Positions 44,471 through 52,971 of a DNA stretch of 64,000 nucleotides are shown one piece after another. Under the pieces are notes generated by a model. That model had not been told where the DNA came from and did not search any database. It saw only the letters and a list, made by a program, of their open reading frames with translations. The DNA comes from Alphaproteobacteria bacterium (lineage in GTDB: Bacteria > Pseudomonadota > Alphaproteobacteria > Rickettsiales > UBA1997): contig JAGKWR010000002.1 in the NCBI GenBank assembly GCA_021151765.1, forward strand, positions 104,543-168,542, written 5' to 3'. Numbering within the stretch: position 1 is the first letter of the stretch; each line of letters starts with the position of its first letter. The position numbers and the translations under genes are program-made.

Positions 44471-45760
44471 CTAATTCACTTCAACAACGACAGCACCGCC
44501 TTGTCCGCCGCCAACGCACAAAGTTGCAAGACCACGATTTTTTCCACGGCGTTTCAACTCACGCAACAGATGAATAATAATTCTGGCACCTGACATTCCA
44601 ACTGGATGACCAAGCGCAATTCCGCCGCCATTAACGTTTAAAATTTCATCTTTCAATTCACCGATTGGGGCCGAACCAAAATGTTCTTGGCAAAATTCTT
44701 CGGAAGCAAAAGCACGCTGACAACCAATAACTTGTGCTGCAAAAGCTTCGTTAATTTCAACTAATTCCATGTCTTTCAAAGTTAGACCAGTTTTGTCGAA
44801 AACTTTTTTCGAAGCAAAAACCGGACCTAAACCCATGCGGCTTGGATCAAGACCAGCGTAGGCAAAATCACGAATGTAACCCAACACCTCTAAACCTAAT
44901 TCTTTCGCTTTTGATTCACGCATCAACACGGCAAAAGCAGCTCCGTCAGTAATTTGTGAGGCGTTGCCGACTGTAACTGTTCCAGTAACTTTCTCAAAAT
45001 ATGGTTTTAATTTCGCCAAAGCTTCAATGGTTTGACCTTTACGCACGCCTTCATCTTCTTCAATCATCAAAGAATTTTTTTCGTTATTGTTGAAAACTGG
45101 AATAATTTCTTCTTTGAAAATTCCGGCGTTAATTGCCGCTTCAGCTTTTTGATGTGAAGCTAAAGCATATTCGTCTTGCTCATCACGAGTAATAGCAAAA
45201 TCACGGGCGACATTTTCTGCTGTGCAACCCATAATCAAACCAGAAATAGGATCAGTCAAACCTTGAACCACCCCAACCACAGGGCTCAAGAAAGCAGGAC
45301 GGAACGACAAAATTGTTTGCAGCTTTTGTCCTAAAGTTTTCGATTTTGCTAAATTAGCAAAAAGTTCGGTCATTTTTTTGTTGAACAACAACGGAAAATT
45401 ACTCATCGATTCCACACCGCCAGCCACAATAATTTCAGCGTCTCCATGCAGAATTTTTGTTGCGCCGTTGGTCATTGCTTCCATTCCTGACGCGCAATTT
45501 CTGTGAACTGTAAATGCCGGAACTGATTGTGGAATTCCTGCTTTCAAAGCAATCACACGCGCAATATTGGCAGCATCTGCTGGCTGTCCGCAGTTGCCAA
45601 CAATTACTTCGTCAATTTTTGCCGCGTCAATTTTTGATCTAATTAAAACTTCTTTCATAATTCGCGCACCAAGGTCGTGAGCAGTAACATTTTTCAAAGT
45701 GCCTCCGGCCTTTCCCATTGGTGATCTAAAGCCTGCTATAACTGCGATGCGTTCTTTCAT
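44471..45760 (-). CDS. Thiolase (acetyl-CoA C-acyltransferase, FadI-like)
   Basis: Thiolases condense or cleave acyl-CoA. The enzyme has the active-site cysteine in HRNCASGMEAM (~83-93), NEAFAAQVIGCQ at ~335 and the final histidine and cysteine in GGGIALGHPVGMSGARI and LCVGGGQGGA. The insert length and the FAITRDEQDEYALASH region resemble the FadI/FadA long group more than a simple AtoB, so acyl specificity is open. I chose ATG 45760 (429 residues; MKERIAVIAGFRSPMG); an ATG at 45811 adds 17 unlikely residues. Confidence 0.9.
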   Translation of the reverse strand: MKERIAVIAGFRSPMGKAGGTLKNVTAHDLGARIMKEVLIRSKIDAAKIDEVIVGNCGQPADAANIARVIALKAGIPQSVPAFTVHRNCASGMEAMTNGATKILHGDAEIIVAGGVESMSNFPLLFNKKMTELFANLAKSKTLGQKLQTILSFRPAFLSPVVGVVQGLTDPISGLIMGCTAENVARDFAITRDEQDEYALASHQKAEAAINAGIFKEEIIPVFNNNEKNSLMIEEDEGVRKGQTIEALAKLKPYFEKVTGTVTVGNASQITDGAAFAVLMRESKAKELGLEVLGYIRDFAYAGLDPSRMGLGPVFASKKVFDKTGLTLKDMELVEINEAFAAQVIGCQRAFASEEFCQEHFGSAPIGELKDEILNVNGGGIALGHPVGMSGARIIIHLLRELKRRGKNRGLATLCVGGGQGGAVVVEVN

Positions 45761-45927
45761 AAAATATTGATTAGAAGTTAAAAATAAGAATTTGTTGCGC
45801 AAAAGCGACAATGACTAGTTAGAGATTATGTCGTAGTTTCAAGATCAAAATCTTTTTTTTATGATGAATTAAAAAAGAGAATTTTTTAGAAATCGTACGC
45901 TTTTGAATAATCAATCAATTCTCATTT

Positions 45928-46725
45928 ATGATCCCTGCCGACTTAATCGCTTTTGCGCACCATCTTGCTGATATTTCTGAACCAATCGCCCAAAAATATT
46001 TTCGCGTAAATAACGGCGAAGTGGCTAAAGAAGATGATTCACCTGTTACTAAAGCTGATCGTGAAATTGAAAAAGTTATGCGCCAAGCAATCGAACAAAA
46101 ATTTCCTAATCACGGAATTATCGGCGAAGAATTCGGCAATAAAAATATCGACGCTGAATATGTTTGGGTATTAGACCCAATTGACGGCACTTCATCTTTC
46201 ATCATTGGCCGTGCAATTTTTGGTACTTTAATTGCATTGATTCACAACAAAAAACCAATTTTGGGAATAATGAATCAACCAATTGCCAAAGAACGTTGGA
46301 TCGGCATTAACAATCAAGGCAGCTTTTTTATCAGCTCGGCGGGAACTACAAAAATTACGACACGCAATTGCCAAGAAATTTCCGACGCCGTGATGTGTTC
46401 GGCCTCTTCTTTTTATTTCCAAAATGGCGAGGAAAAAGTTCTGCAAGATTTGTCGTCTTTAACCAAATATCAAAAAATTGGCGGCGTAATTTACGGCGGA
46501 GATTGTTATTCTTACGCCTCACTCGCTTCTGGTTTTGTTGATATTGTGATTGACACTGGTTTGAAAATTTACGACTACGCCGCACTAATTCCAATTATTG
46601 AAAATGCCGGCGGCGTTGTAAGCGATTGGCAAGGCAACGATTTGGAATTGAAATCTGACGTTCAATTTATCGCCTGTGCGAATAAAGAATTACATCAAAA
46701 AGTTTTGAAAGAGATCGTTGGATAA
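45928..46725 (+). CDS. Inositol-monophosphatase-family phosphatase (HisN-like)
   Basis: The protein belongs to the Mg-dependent IMPase family: EDDSPVTKADREIE at ~32, GEEFG at ~68, WVLDPIDGTSSFI at ~84 and the late metal Asp in IYDYAALIPIIENAGG at ~213. The closest functional group by motif (DPIDGTSSF, GGDCYSYASLASG) is histidinol-phosphatase HisN of alphaproteobacteria. With hisA in the same window, a role in histidine synthesis is likely but not certain; inositol or other sugar phosphates are alternatives. Confidence 0.88.
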   Translation: MIPADLIAFAHHLADISEPIAQKYFRVNNGEVAKEDDSPVTKADREIEKVMRQAIEQKFPNHGIIGEEFGNKNIDAEYVWVLDPIDGTSSFIIGRAIFGTLIALIHNKKPILGIMNQPIAKERWIGINNQGSFFISSAGTTKITTRNCQEISDAVMCSASSFYFQNGEEKVLQDLSSLTKYQKIGGVIYGGDCYSYASLASGFVDIVIDTGLKIYDYAALIPIIENAGGVVSDWQGNDLELKSDVQFIACANKELHQKVLKEIVG

Positions 46726-46767
46726 GGCTTGGAATTGCAAAAACGGAAATAGTAAGAATTTCACCAA

Positions 46768-47358
46768 CTAAAAAGAGTAAACCGTACCAACTTTAATCAC
46801 TTCCGACTTAATCCGGCCTGTGCCAGAACTATTGTCGAATTGCTGTTGTGAATAGGAGAACTTCACTCCAAAACTGTTGGAAAAATTAACTTGCGAACCA
46901 AAACCAATTACATTGTTAGAAATATTTCTACCTGCGATTGGTATTGGCCTTTGCGAACCAGAAATATAAGAAAAATTACCAACGTCGTAAGTCAAAAAAC
47001 CAGAAAATGACTTGTCGAACTCGTAACCAATATTAGCACGCACGTTGTAACTAACATTTGGTATTGTTGAGTTTGGCACTGAATTATTTGTTTTGCTGAC
47101 ATCATCAACAGCTTGAGAAAGGTGGCTTTTCAGAGCGACTTCCGGTGCTACAAAAAATCCAGCTTCGCTAAATTTATATCCGTAATAACGATCTTCTGCA
47201 ACTTTCGAATCTACAGAAACCGCTTTGTTAGCATTACCAATTTTGTTGTTCATTTTGGTTGGATCAACGCCAATGTAAAATCCATCGCGTTCTGATTGTG
47301 ACCAAGCTGGTTTTACTAACGAAATCATCACAACAAAAATTAACAAAAATTTGCGCAT
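46768..47358 (-). CDS. Small outer-membrane beta-barrel protein
   Basis: The 196-residue protein has a signal peptide (residues ~1-20, ending PAWSQ) and alternating amphipathic strands, with a C-terminal Phe (VGTVYSF) as expected for BAM-inserted barrels. Motifs such as RDGFYIGVD at the mature start and VRANIGYEFDKSFSGFLTYD fit the OMP_b-brl group of small 8-stranded surface proteins known from Rickettsiales. The ATG overlaps the stop of the upstream gene (TAATG), so the two are coupled. Confidence 0.85.
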   Translation of the reverse strand: MRKFLLIFVVMISLVKPAWSQSERDGFYIGVDPTKMNNKIGNANKAVSVDSKVAEDRYYGYKFSEAGFFVAPEVALKSHLSQAVDDVSKTNNSVPNSTIPNVSYNVRANIGYEFDKSFSGFLTYDVGNFSYISGSQRPIPIAGRNISNNVIGFGSQVNFSNSFGVKFSYSQQQFDNSSGTGRIKSEVIKVGTVYSF

Positions 47359-48428
47359 TATATCTGATTAGAATTCGATTTATTTTGTTGAATATTTCCT
47401 AGGCTAATATCACTTAAACCACTTTCCACAGGCTCTTTAACACTACTAAAAGTTGAGACTATTTCTGCAAAATCTGACTTGCTAAGATTACTTACAAAAG
47501 CTTTAGCCAACTCTCGAGCTCTCGTGCTTTCTTGTAAAGCATCAGAAATTTCACCAAAATCTGACTTACTAATATTACGACCAAAATCTTTTGTAACATT
47601 CAAGTCAGAACAAAATTCAATAAGAATATCTTGTAACTGTTCTTTTGATCCTGAACCAAAAATCTTAACTTGAGTTTGTGCTTGTTCATTTTTCACTATT
47701 TCATGACCAGCATTTTCGCGACTGCGCAACATCTTTTCTAATTCTTGCTGCTCAATTTTAGTAGGATCAATATGCTCAAAACCACTTGGCATTCTGTACG
47801 ATAAAGCAATAGCTGAAGAGTTATCTTCTTTATGATATTCTTGAGTTTTGACTTCAATACCAAGATTTTGCCAAATTTGAGTTAACGATTTAGTAGCTGC
47901 AATCACTGAACTAGCAGCGTCTTTAGAAACTTGTATGATATTTGCTTTAGAATAATCAACCGCTTCACCGAATTCGTTAAAAGCTCCAACAGAAGCGTTT
48001 TTAATTATTTCCGAGTACTTACTAATTTCTTGATAAAACTCTTGGGCATCCTGACTATTTTTTTGGTCATTAGCTTTGTTCGAATCAAACGAAATACTGT
48101 TTTCTTCCTTACCCTCTTCAGCTTTTTTTTTAGAATCTTCTTCAAGCTTATTTTCCAGAATCTTTAACTGAACTTGCATCGCTTGTTTTTGATTTCCATC
48201 TGGCAACTTTGAAACAATATCACGCAAAGCTTTTACGTCATTTTCATTAACACCTGCCTGCATTATTTCAGCGACTTTATTTTTCATCGCTTCTTCAATG
48301 GAAGTTCTGCCGCTGGTTGCAATATCAAATACCGCAACTTTATTGTTTCGTACTTTTGCTTCGTACTCTTCCAAATCTTGCGAGAGTTGTAAAAGCTCAT
48401 CTACTTGCGGACTGACTCGAACTTCCAT
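47358..48428 (-). CDS. Hypothetical protein, 356 aa, with SKSDF repeats
   Basis: No family is recognised. Residues ~1-110 are heptad-like and probably coiled coil; ~110-135 are polar. Near the C terminus a short motif is repeated: NISKSDFGEISDALQ and NLSKSDFAEIVSTFS, about 30 residues apart. There is no signal peptide or membrane helix. AAGGAG lies a few bases upstream of the ATG. It is translationally coupled to an outer-membrane barrel gene, an unusual partner for a cytoplasmic protein. Confidence 0.75.
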   Translation of the reverse strand: MEVRVSPQVDELLQLSQDLEEYEAKVRNNKVAVFDIATSGRTSIEEAMKNKVAEIMQAGVNENDVKALRDIVSKLPDGNQKQAMQVQLKILENKLEEDSKKKAEEGKEENSISFDSNKANDQKNSQDAQEFYQEISKYSEIIKNASVGAFNEFGEAVDYSKANIIQVSKDAASSVIAATKSLTQIWQNLGIEVKTQEYHKEDNSSAIALSYRMPSGFEHIDPTKIEQQELEKMLRSRENAGHEIVKNEQAQTQVKIFGSGSKEQLQDILIEFCSDLNVTKDFGRNISKSDFGEISDALQESTRARELAKAFVSNLSKSDFAEIVSTFSSVKEPVESGLSDISLGNIQQNKSNSNQI

Positions 48429-48437
48429 TTATTCTCC

Positions 48438-49979
48438 TTAATGCTTAAAATGACGAGTTGTGATGAAGTAAAGAGCGATGCCTTTTTCATTAGCTTTGGC
48501 AATAACTTCTTCGTCACGCATTGATCCACCTGGGGCGATAATTGCTTTTATGCCATAACTCGCAGCAATTTCAATGTTGTCAGCGAATGGGAAGAAAGCG
48601 TCTGACGCCAAAATTCCGCCTTTTGCTTTATCAATATTTTTTTCGCCGTCGAAAAATTGCGATGCTTTTTTGCAGGCAATTTCGCAAGCATCAACTCGAC
48701 TCATTTGACCAGCGCCAACGCCCACAGTTTGTGAATCAGCAACCACAACAATGGCGTTTGATTTAACGTGTTTACAAACCGACATGGCGAAAATTAATTG
48801 CTCAATTTCCGCATCATTTGCCGCAGTTGTGCTGACTAATTTCAAATCGTTTTTGCTGATATTTTTTTGATCTAAATCTTGTACCAAGAATCCGCCAGAA
48901 ACTGATTTTACTTGGGTTTCAATGGTTTTGTTAAAATCGGCTAACAACACCCGAAGATTCTTTTTTGCCGCTAAAATTTCATTGGCATCAGCGTCAATTT
49001 CACGAGCAATAATTACTTCAAAAAACATTTTCGAAAGTTCAGTGGCTAAAGCTGCATCGATTTTTCCGTTCAACGCCACAATGCCGCCAAAAGCTGATTT
49101 TGGATCAGAAGCCAGCGCGCGCTTGTAAGCTTCAAGCAAATTAGAACCAATTGCCGTTCCGCATGGATTAGCGTGTTTAATGATGGCGCAAGCTGGGCGT
49201 TCAAATTCCAAAACCAAATTGTAAGCAGCGTCGGAATCGTTTAAATTGTTATAGCTCAATTCTTTGCCTTGCAATTGACGGGCTCCCACAATTCCAGAAT
49301 TTGAAGTGGCGTAAAGCGCCGCTTTTTGGTGCGAATTTTCGCCGTAGCGCAATTCTTGCTTCAGATTTCCGGCAATTACGAAATCGGTTTTGTTGAACCA
49401 GTTAGAAATTGCGATGTCATATTCAGCGATATTTTTAAAGGCCGCAGCCGCCATTTTTTTTCTGAACTCAAATGAAGTTGCACCCAAGTTATTTTGCATC
49501 TCAGCTAACAACTCAGCATATTGCGCCGCATCAGTAATTACAGTGGTGTAGCCAAAGTTTTTTGACGCTGAACGCACCATCGCCGGGCCGCCAATGTCAA
49601 TATTTTCGATAATTTCTTCTTCGTCAGAAGTTTTTGCCACAGTTTCAACAAATGGGTAAAGATTAATCACCAACAAGTCGATTGACTCAATGCCGTGTTG
49701 TTGTGCCGCCGCCGCGTGCTCCGGATTGTCACGCACCGCCAAAAGCGCGCCGTGAACTTTCGGATGTAAAGTTTTAACGCGTCCGTCCATCATTTCTGGA
49801 AAGCCGGTGAAATCAGAAATGTCTTTATTGGCAATACCGTTTTGCGTTAAAAGTTTAGAAGTGCCGCCAGTTGAAATAATTTCTACACCTTGCGCAGCCA
49901 ACGATTTAGATAGTTCAACAATACCAGTTTTATCAGAAACTGAGATCAAACAACGTTTAATTTTTTGTAAATTTTGCAT
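48438..49979 (-). CDS. purH: Bifunctional purine biosynthesis protein PurH
   Basis: PurH carries out the last two steps to IMP: AICAR formyl transfer and cyclisation. The N-terminal IMP cyclohydrolase (MGS-like) domain has SVSDKTGIVELSKSLAA and DGRVKTLHPKVHGALLA at ~66-83; the transformylase domain has the Lys-His pair in IIKHANPCGTAIGSN at ~265 and ends with IIAPGGSMRDEEVIAKANE. At 513 residues it is full length. Its presence argues against a fully purine-dependent parasite. Confidence 0.96.
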   Translation of the reverse strand: MQNLQKIKRCLISVSDKTGIVELSKSLAAQGVEIISTGGTSKLLTQNGIANKDISDFTGFPEMMDGRVKTLHPKVHGALLAVRDNPEHAAAAQQHGIESIDLLVINLYPFVETVAKTSDEEEIIENIDIGGPAMVRSASKNFGYTTVITDAAQYAELLAEMQNNLGATSFEFRKKMAAAAFKNIAEYDIAISNWFNKTDFVIAGNLKQELRYGENSHQKAALYATSNSGIVGARQLQGKELSYNNLNDSDAAYNLVLEFERPACAIIKHANPCGTAIGSNLLEAYKRALASDPKSAFGGIVALNGKIDAALATELSKMFFEVIIAREIDADANEILAAKKNLRVLLADFNKTIETQVKSVSGGFLVQDLDQKNISKNDLKLVSTTAANDAEIEQLIFAMSVCKHVKSNAIVVVADSQTVGVGAGQMSRVDACEIACKKASQFFDGEKNIDKAKGGILASDAFFPFADNIEIAASYGIKAIIAPGGSMRDEEVIAKANEKGIALYFITTRHFKH

Positions 49980-49993
49980 TTTAGGAAATAACT

Positions 49994-50608
49994 TTAGCGA
50001 GTAATAATTTTGAGAATTTTTTGAAAACCTTCTTCGATCGATAAATTACCATTATCAATGATGACCGCGTCTTTAGCGATTGTAAGCGGCGCATCTTTAC
50101 GGTTCAAATCATTTTCGTCACGTTTTTTAAGCTGCGCGAGAATTTCTTCGTAATTAGTTTGCAACTGGTTGAAGCGGCGACGCGCGCGAATCTCAACATC
50201 GGCAGTGACGAAAAATTTAAAATCAGCATCCGGTGCAATAACAGTCGTGGTATCACGTCCATCAAGCACAGCACCTTTTTCAGATTTGACAAAATCACGC
50301 TGAAAATCAAAAAGTGCCGCACGTAATTTTGAATTTTTAGCAATAACTGAAGCAACTGAACCAACATCTTCACCGAAGAGAATTTCATTTTCCAAATCAG
50401 CTTCTGTGATATTGGCGACCAATTGCGGAATAAATTCTTCGAAATTTTGTGGATCAATTTTTTGATTAATCACACGCAGCGCAACTAAACGATAAAGCGC
50501 GCCAGTGTTGAGATAAGGTAAATTAAAATGCGCTGCTAATTTTTTAGCCAACGTGCCTTTGCCTGAAGCAGAAGGGCCGTCAATCGCGATTACTAAAGGT
50601 TTTTTCAT
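49994..50608 (-). CDS. cmk: Cytidylate kinase Cmk
   Basis: Cmk phosphorylates CMP and dCMP. The P-loop AIDGPSASGKGTLAKKLA is at residues ~8-25, PYLNTGALYRLVA follows at ~31, and the substrate motif LDGRDTTTVIAPDADFKFFV at ~113. The length of 204 residues is slightly short of the usual 220-230. It lies 14 bases upstream of purH on the same strand. Confidence 0.94.
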   Translation of the reverse strand: MKKPLVIAIDGPSASGKGTLAKKLAAHFNLPYLNTGALYRLVALRVINQKIDPQNFEEFIPQLVANITEADLENEILFGEDVGSVASVIAKNSKLRAALFDFQRDFVKSEKGAVLDGRDTTTVIAPDADFKFFVTADVEIRARRRFNQLQTNYEEILAQLKKRDENDLNRKDAPLTIAKDAVIIDNGNLSIEEGFQKILKIITR

Positions 50609-50656
50609 TAAATAATTTTTAAGAAATTTCTTTAAAAAGATGTCAGTATTTTTTCT

Positions 50657-51055
50657 CTAAAACACTTCTTTAACGGGGAAATATTTGGCAATTTTATCGC
50701 CTAATTCTTTTGGTAAAAAAGGTTTGGCAAGATAGTCATCGCACTCAGATTCACGAACTATTTTTTCACGATCTTCTATTGTTGCAGAAGCAGTAACAGC
50801 AATAACTGGTGTCGATTTAAATTCGGCATCAGCTTTGATAATTTGTGTTAATTCTATTCCTGAAATTCCTACTAATTGAATATCCATCAAAATTAGATCT
50901 GGTCTTAAACTTTTGACAGTTTCGATAACTTTAAAACCATCTTCAATTAAAGTTGGTTCATGACCAAAAAGTTTAACCAATTTTTGCATTACTTTTTGAT
51001 TAACCAAGTTGTCTTCAACAATCATGATTTTTTTAACGCTAAAATCCTGTGTCAT
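50657..51055 (-). CDS. DivK-like single-domain response regulator
   Basis: The 132-residue receiver domain has all catalytic positions: Glu14-Asp15, the phosphate-accepting Asp58 in DLILMDIQL, Thr88 and Lys111 in DYLAKPF. It has no output domain. The sequence around the active site (LILMDIQLVGISGIELT, VIAVTASA) resembles DivK of Caulobacter. It follows a PleC-like histidine kinase by nine bases on the same strand, so the two form one operon and likely a signalling pair. Confidence 0.9.
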   Translation of the reverse strand: MTQDFSVKKIMIVEDNLVNQKVMQKLVKLFGHEPTLIEDGFKVIETVKSLRPDLILMDIQLVGISGIELTQIIKADAEFKSTPVIAVTASATIEDREKIVRESECDDYLAKPFLPKELGDKIAKYFPVKEVF

Positions 51056-51064
51056 CTGAATATT

Positions 51065-52882
51065 TTAATTGGTGATTATCCTATACTTAGGAAAGATCAA
51101 TCTGACTGTAGTTCCTTGGTTATAAACACTAGTGATTCCAAATTTACCTTGATGTAGTTCAACCATTTTTTTAACCAAAAATAAACCTAAACCGCTACCT
51201 TGTTTTTTACCGCGATAATAACCATCTCCGACCTGACCAAATTCTACAACAAGTTTTTTCAAATCTTCTTCTTTGATGCCAATACCGGTGTCGATTATTT
51301 CAATTACTAAATCTTGCGCTTCATCAAAAAATACTTTCAACGTGATTGATCCTTTTTCAACGAATTTGGAAGAATTTGAAAGAAGGTTGAGCAACATTTG
51401 CTTGAACATGCGGCGGTCACCATAGATTTTAAGATCATTCTTAATCTTAAAATCAAAAAATACTTTCACTGCTGACTTTTCATCATGATGATCAAAATCT
51501 GAAAATACGATTCTGAATGCATCTTTAACTTCTTCATTAATAGAGAAAGTCTCTTCATGCAATTTCATCTTGCCAATATCCATTTTCGAGAAATCCAAAA
51601 TATCATTGACTAAGTTCAACAAGTGCGCGCCAGAAGAGTTGATGTCTGTAGCCATTTCTTTATAATCTTCTGAAATCGGGCCGAACATTTCGTCTTTCAT
51701 CATTGTTGAAAAATTCAAAATACCGTTCAGTGGAGTTCGCAATTCGTGGCTCATATTGGCGAAGAATCTTTCTTGCGATTTTTTTGCCTGCAGTAAGTTT
51801 ATTTTATATTTTTCGATCAAAGATATTTGATCTATTAGATCATTTATCTCTGAAATTTTTGATTTCACCATCACCACTTCGTCATCACGATCTTGTGCAA
51901 CTAATCTTGAAGCGTGAGACAATTTAACAATTGGGCTAATGATCAATAATTTCAGCAAATACAGCATGAAAATCATGATGATCACAATTGAGAACACCTC
52001 AATCATAAATGGATAAACGTGTGACCAAACTTCTTGCTTGCTGAATAGGTGATCATTTTTGGTTATGATTATGTAGCGATATTTATCAATTTTCTTGAAA
52101 TATCCGTAATCATCACTTGCTGAAAAAATTGAGAACTCTCCTAACTCACCCGAATTCTTACCAGACTTCAGAGCCTTCTCTATCAATTTTTCGAACTGCA
52201 CATTCGAAACATAATTGTCTGAAGTGACAATTTGATCCATATCGTAATCATAAATTACAAACGATGTTTGATCGTCAATAATCGCACTTTTGAGATTCTT
52301 TTTCAGCACATCAATTTTAAAACCAAAAACGACGGCTCCCAAATATTTACCAGTCTTATCAACAAATCCCATACCAGTTGGAATAATCCACTCACCACTT
52401 ACTTTACCATAACTTGGTTTTCCTAAATGAATAACTCCCGGATCGGAAACAGTAGCACCAATATATTCACGACTTTTGATATTGATCGGACTGATAATAC
52501 CAAAAGTACTATTAACCACAACTTCCATATTGCTGTTCGACCATGAAAACATGTTCCACAAAGTCTTATTTTCGGAAATTGATTTCAGACCAAATGACGA
52601 CAAGAGATCACTTATAAACTTCAAATCATGATAATTGTGAGACTTGATTTGATCACCCAAATATTTCATTAGGTAGGCGCTGTAGCTTATATCATCTTCT
52701 AAAACTCTTTCTACCCTAAGAAGTTGAGCCTCTAAATTAACTGAAGTTTTTTGGGAATAAATTTTTTGACGAAAATAGAAATATACTGAACTGTTAATTA
52801 CCAACAGAAGCACAGAGAAAATCACGAAACATTTCGTGATAGATATTCTGTTTATGCTTAATGTTCGATCAGAAAATTTCAC
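51065..52882 (-). CDS. PleC-like sensor histidine kinase
   Basis: Order of parts: membrane helix ~14-34; a periplasmic Cache-like sensor (~35-285) with YIGATVSDPGVIHLGKPSYG and WIIPTGMGFVDKTGKYLG; a second helix ~292-313; a HAMP-like linker; HisKA with FFANMSHELRTPLNGILNFS, His379 being the phosphorylated residue; and HATPase with NLLSNSSKFVEKG, DTGIGI and GSGLGLFLVKK. The HisKA region, including EMFGPISEDYKE and HLLNLVNDILDFSKMD, closely resembles PleC/DivJ kinases. A response regulator follows directly. Confidence 0.92.
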   Translation of the reverse strand: MKFSDRTLSINRISITKCFVIFSVLLLVINSSVYFYFRQKIYSQKTSVNLEAQLLRVERVLEDDISYSAYLMKYLGDQIKSHNYHDLKFISDLLSSFGLKSISENKTLWNMFSWSNSNMEVVVNSTFGIISPINIKSREYIGATVSDPGVIHLGKPSYGKVSGEWIIPTGMGFVDKTGKYLGAVVFGFKIDVLKKNLKSAIIDDQTSFVIYDYDMDQIVTSDNYVSNVQFEKLIEKALKSGKNSGELGEFSIFSASDDYGYFKKIDKYRYIIITKNDHLFSKQEVWSHVYPFMIEVFSIVIIMIFMLYLLKLLIISPIVKLSHASRLVAQDRDDEVVMVKSKISEINDLIDQISLIEKYKINLLQAKKSQERFFANMSHELRTPLNGILNFSTMMKDEMFGPISEDYKEMATDINSSGAHLLNLVNDILDFSKMDIGKMKLHEETFSINEEVKDAFRIVFSDFDHHDEKSAVKVFFDFKIKNDLKIYGDRRMFKQMLLNLLSNSSKFVEKGSITLKVFFDEAQDLVIEIIDTGIGIKEEDLKKLVVEFGQVGDGYYRGKKQGSGLGLFLVKKMVELHQGKFGITSVYNQGTTVRLIFPKYRIITN

Positions 52883-52971
52883 AAATCATAAATATTTTAA
52901 ATTAACGACAACCCACGTAAATCTGTTTAGAAACCACAATTTTATTTTTCTAAACTTTTTTCCAATATCTG

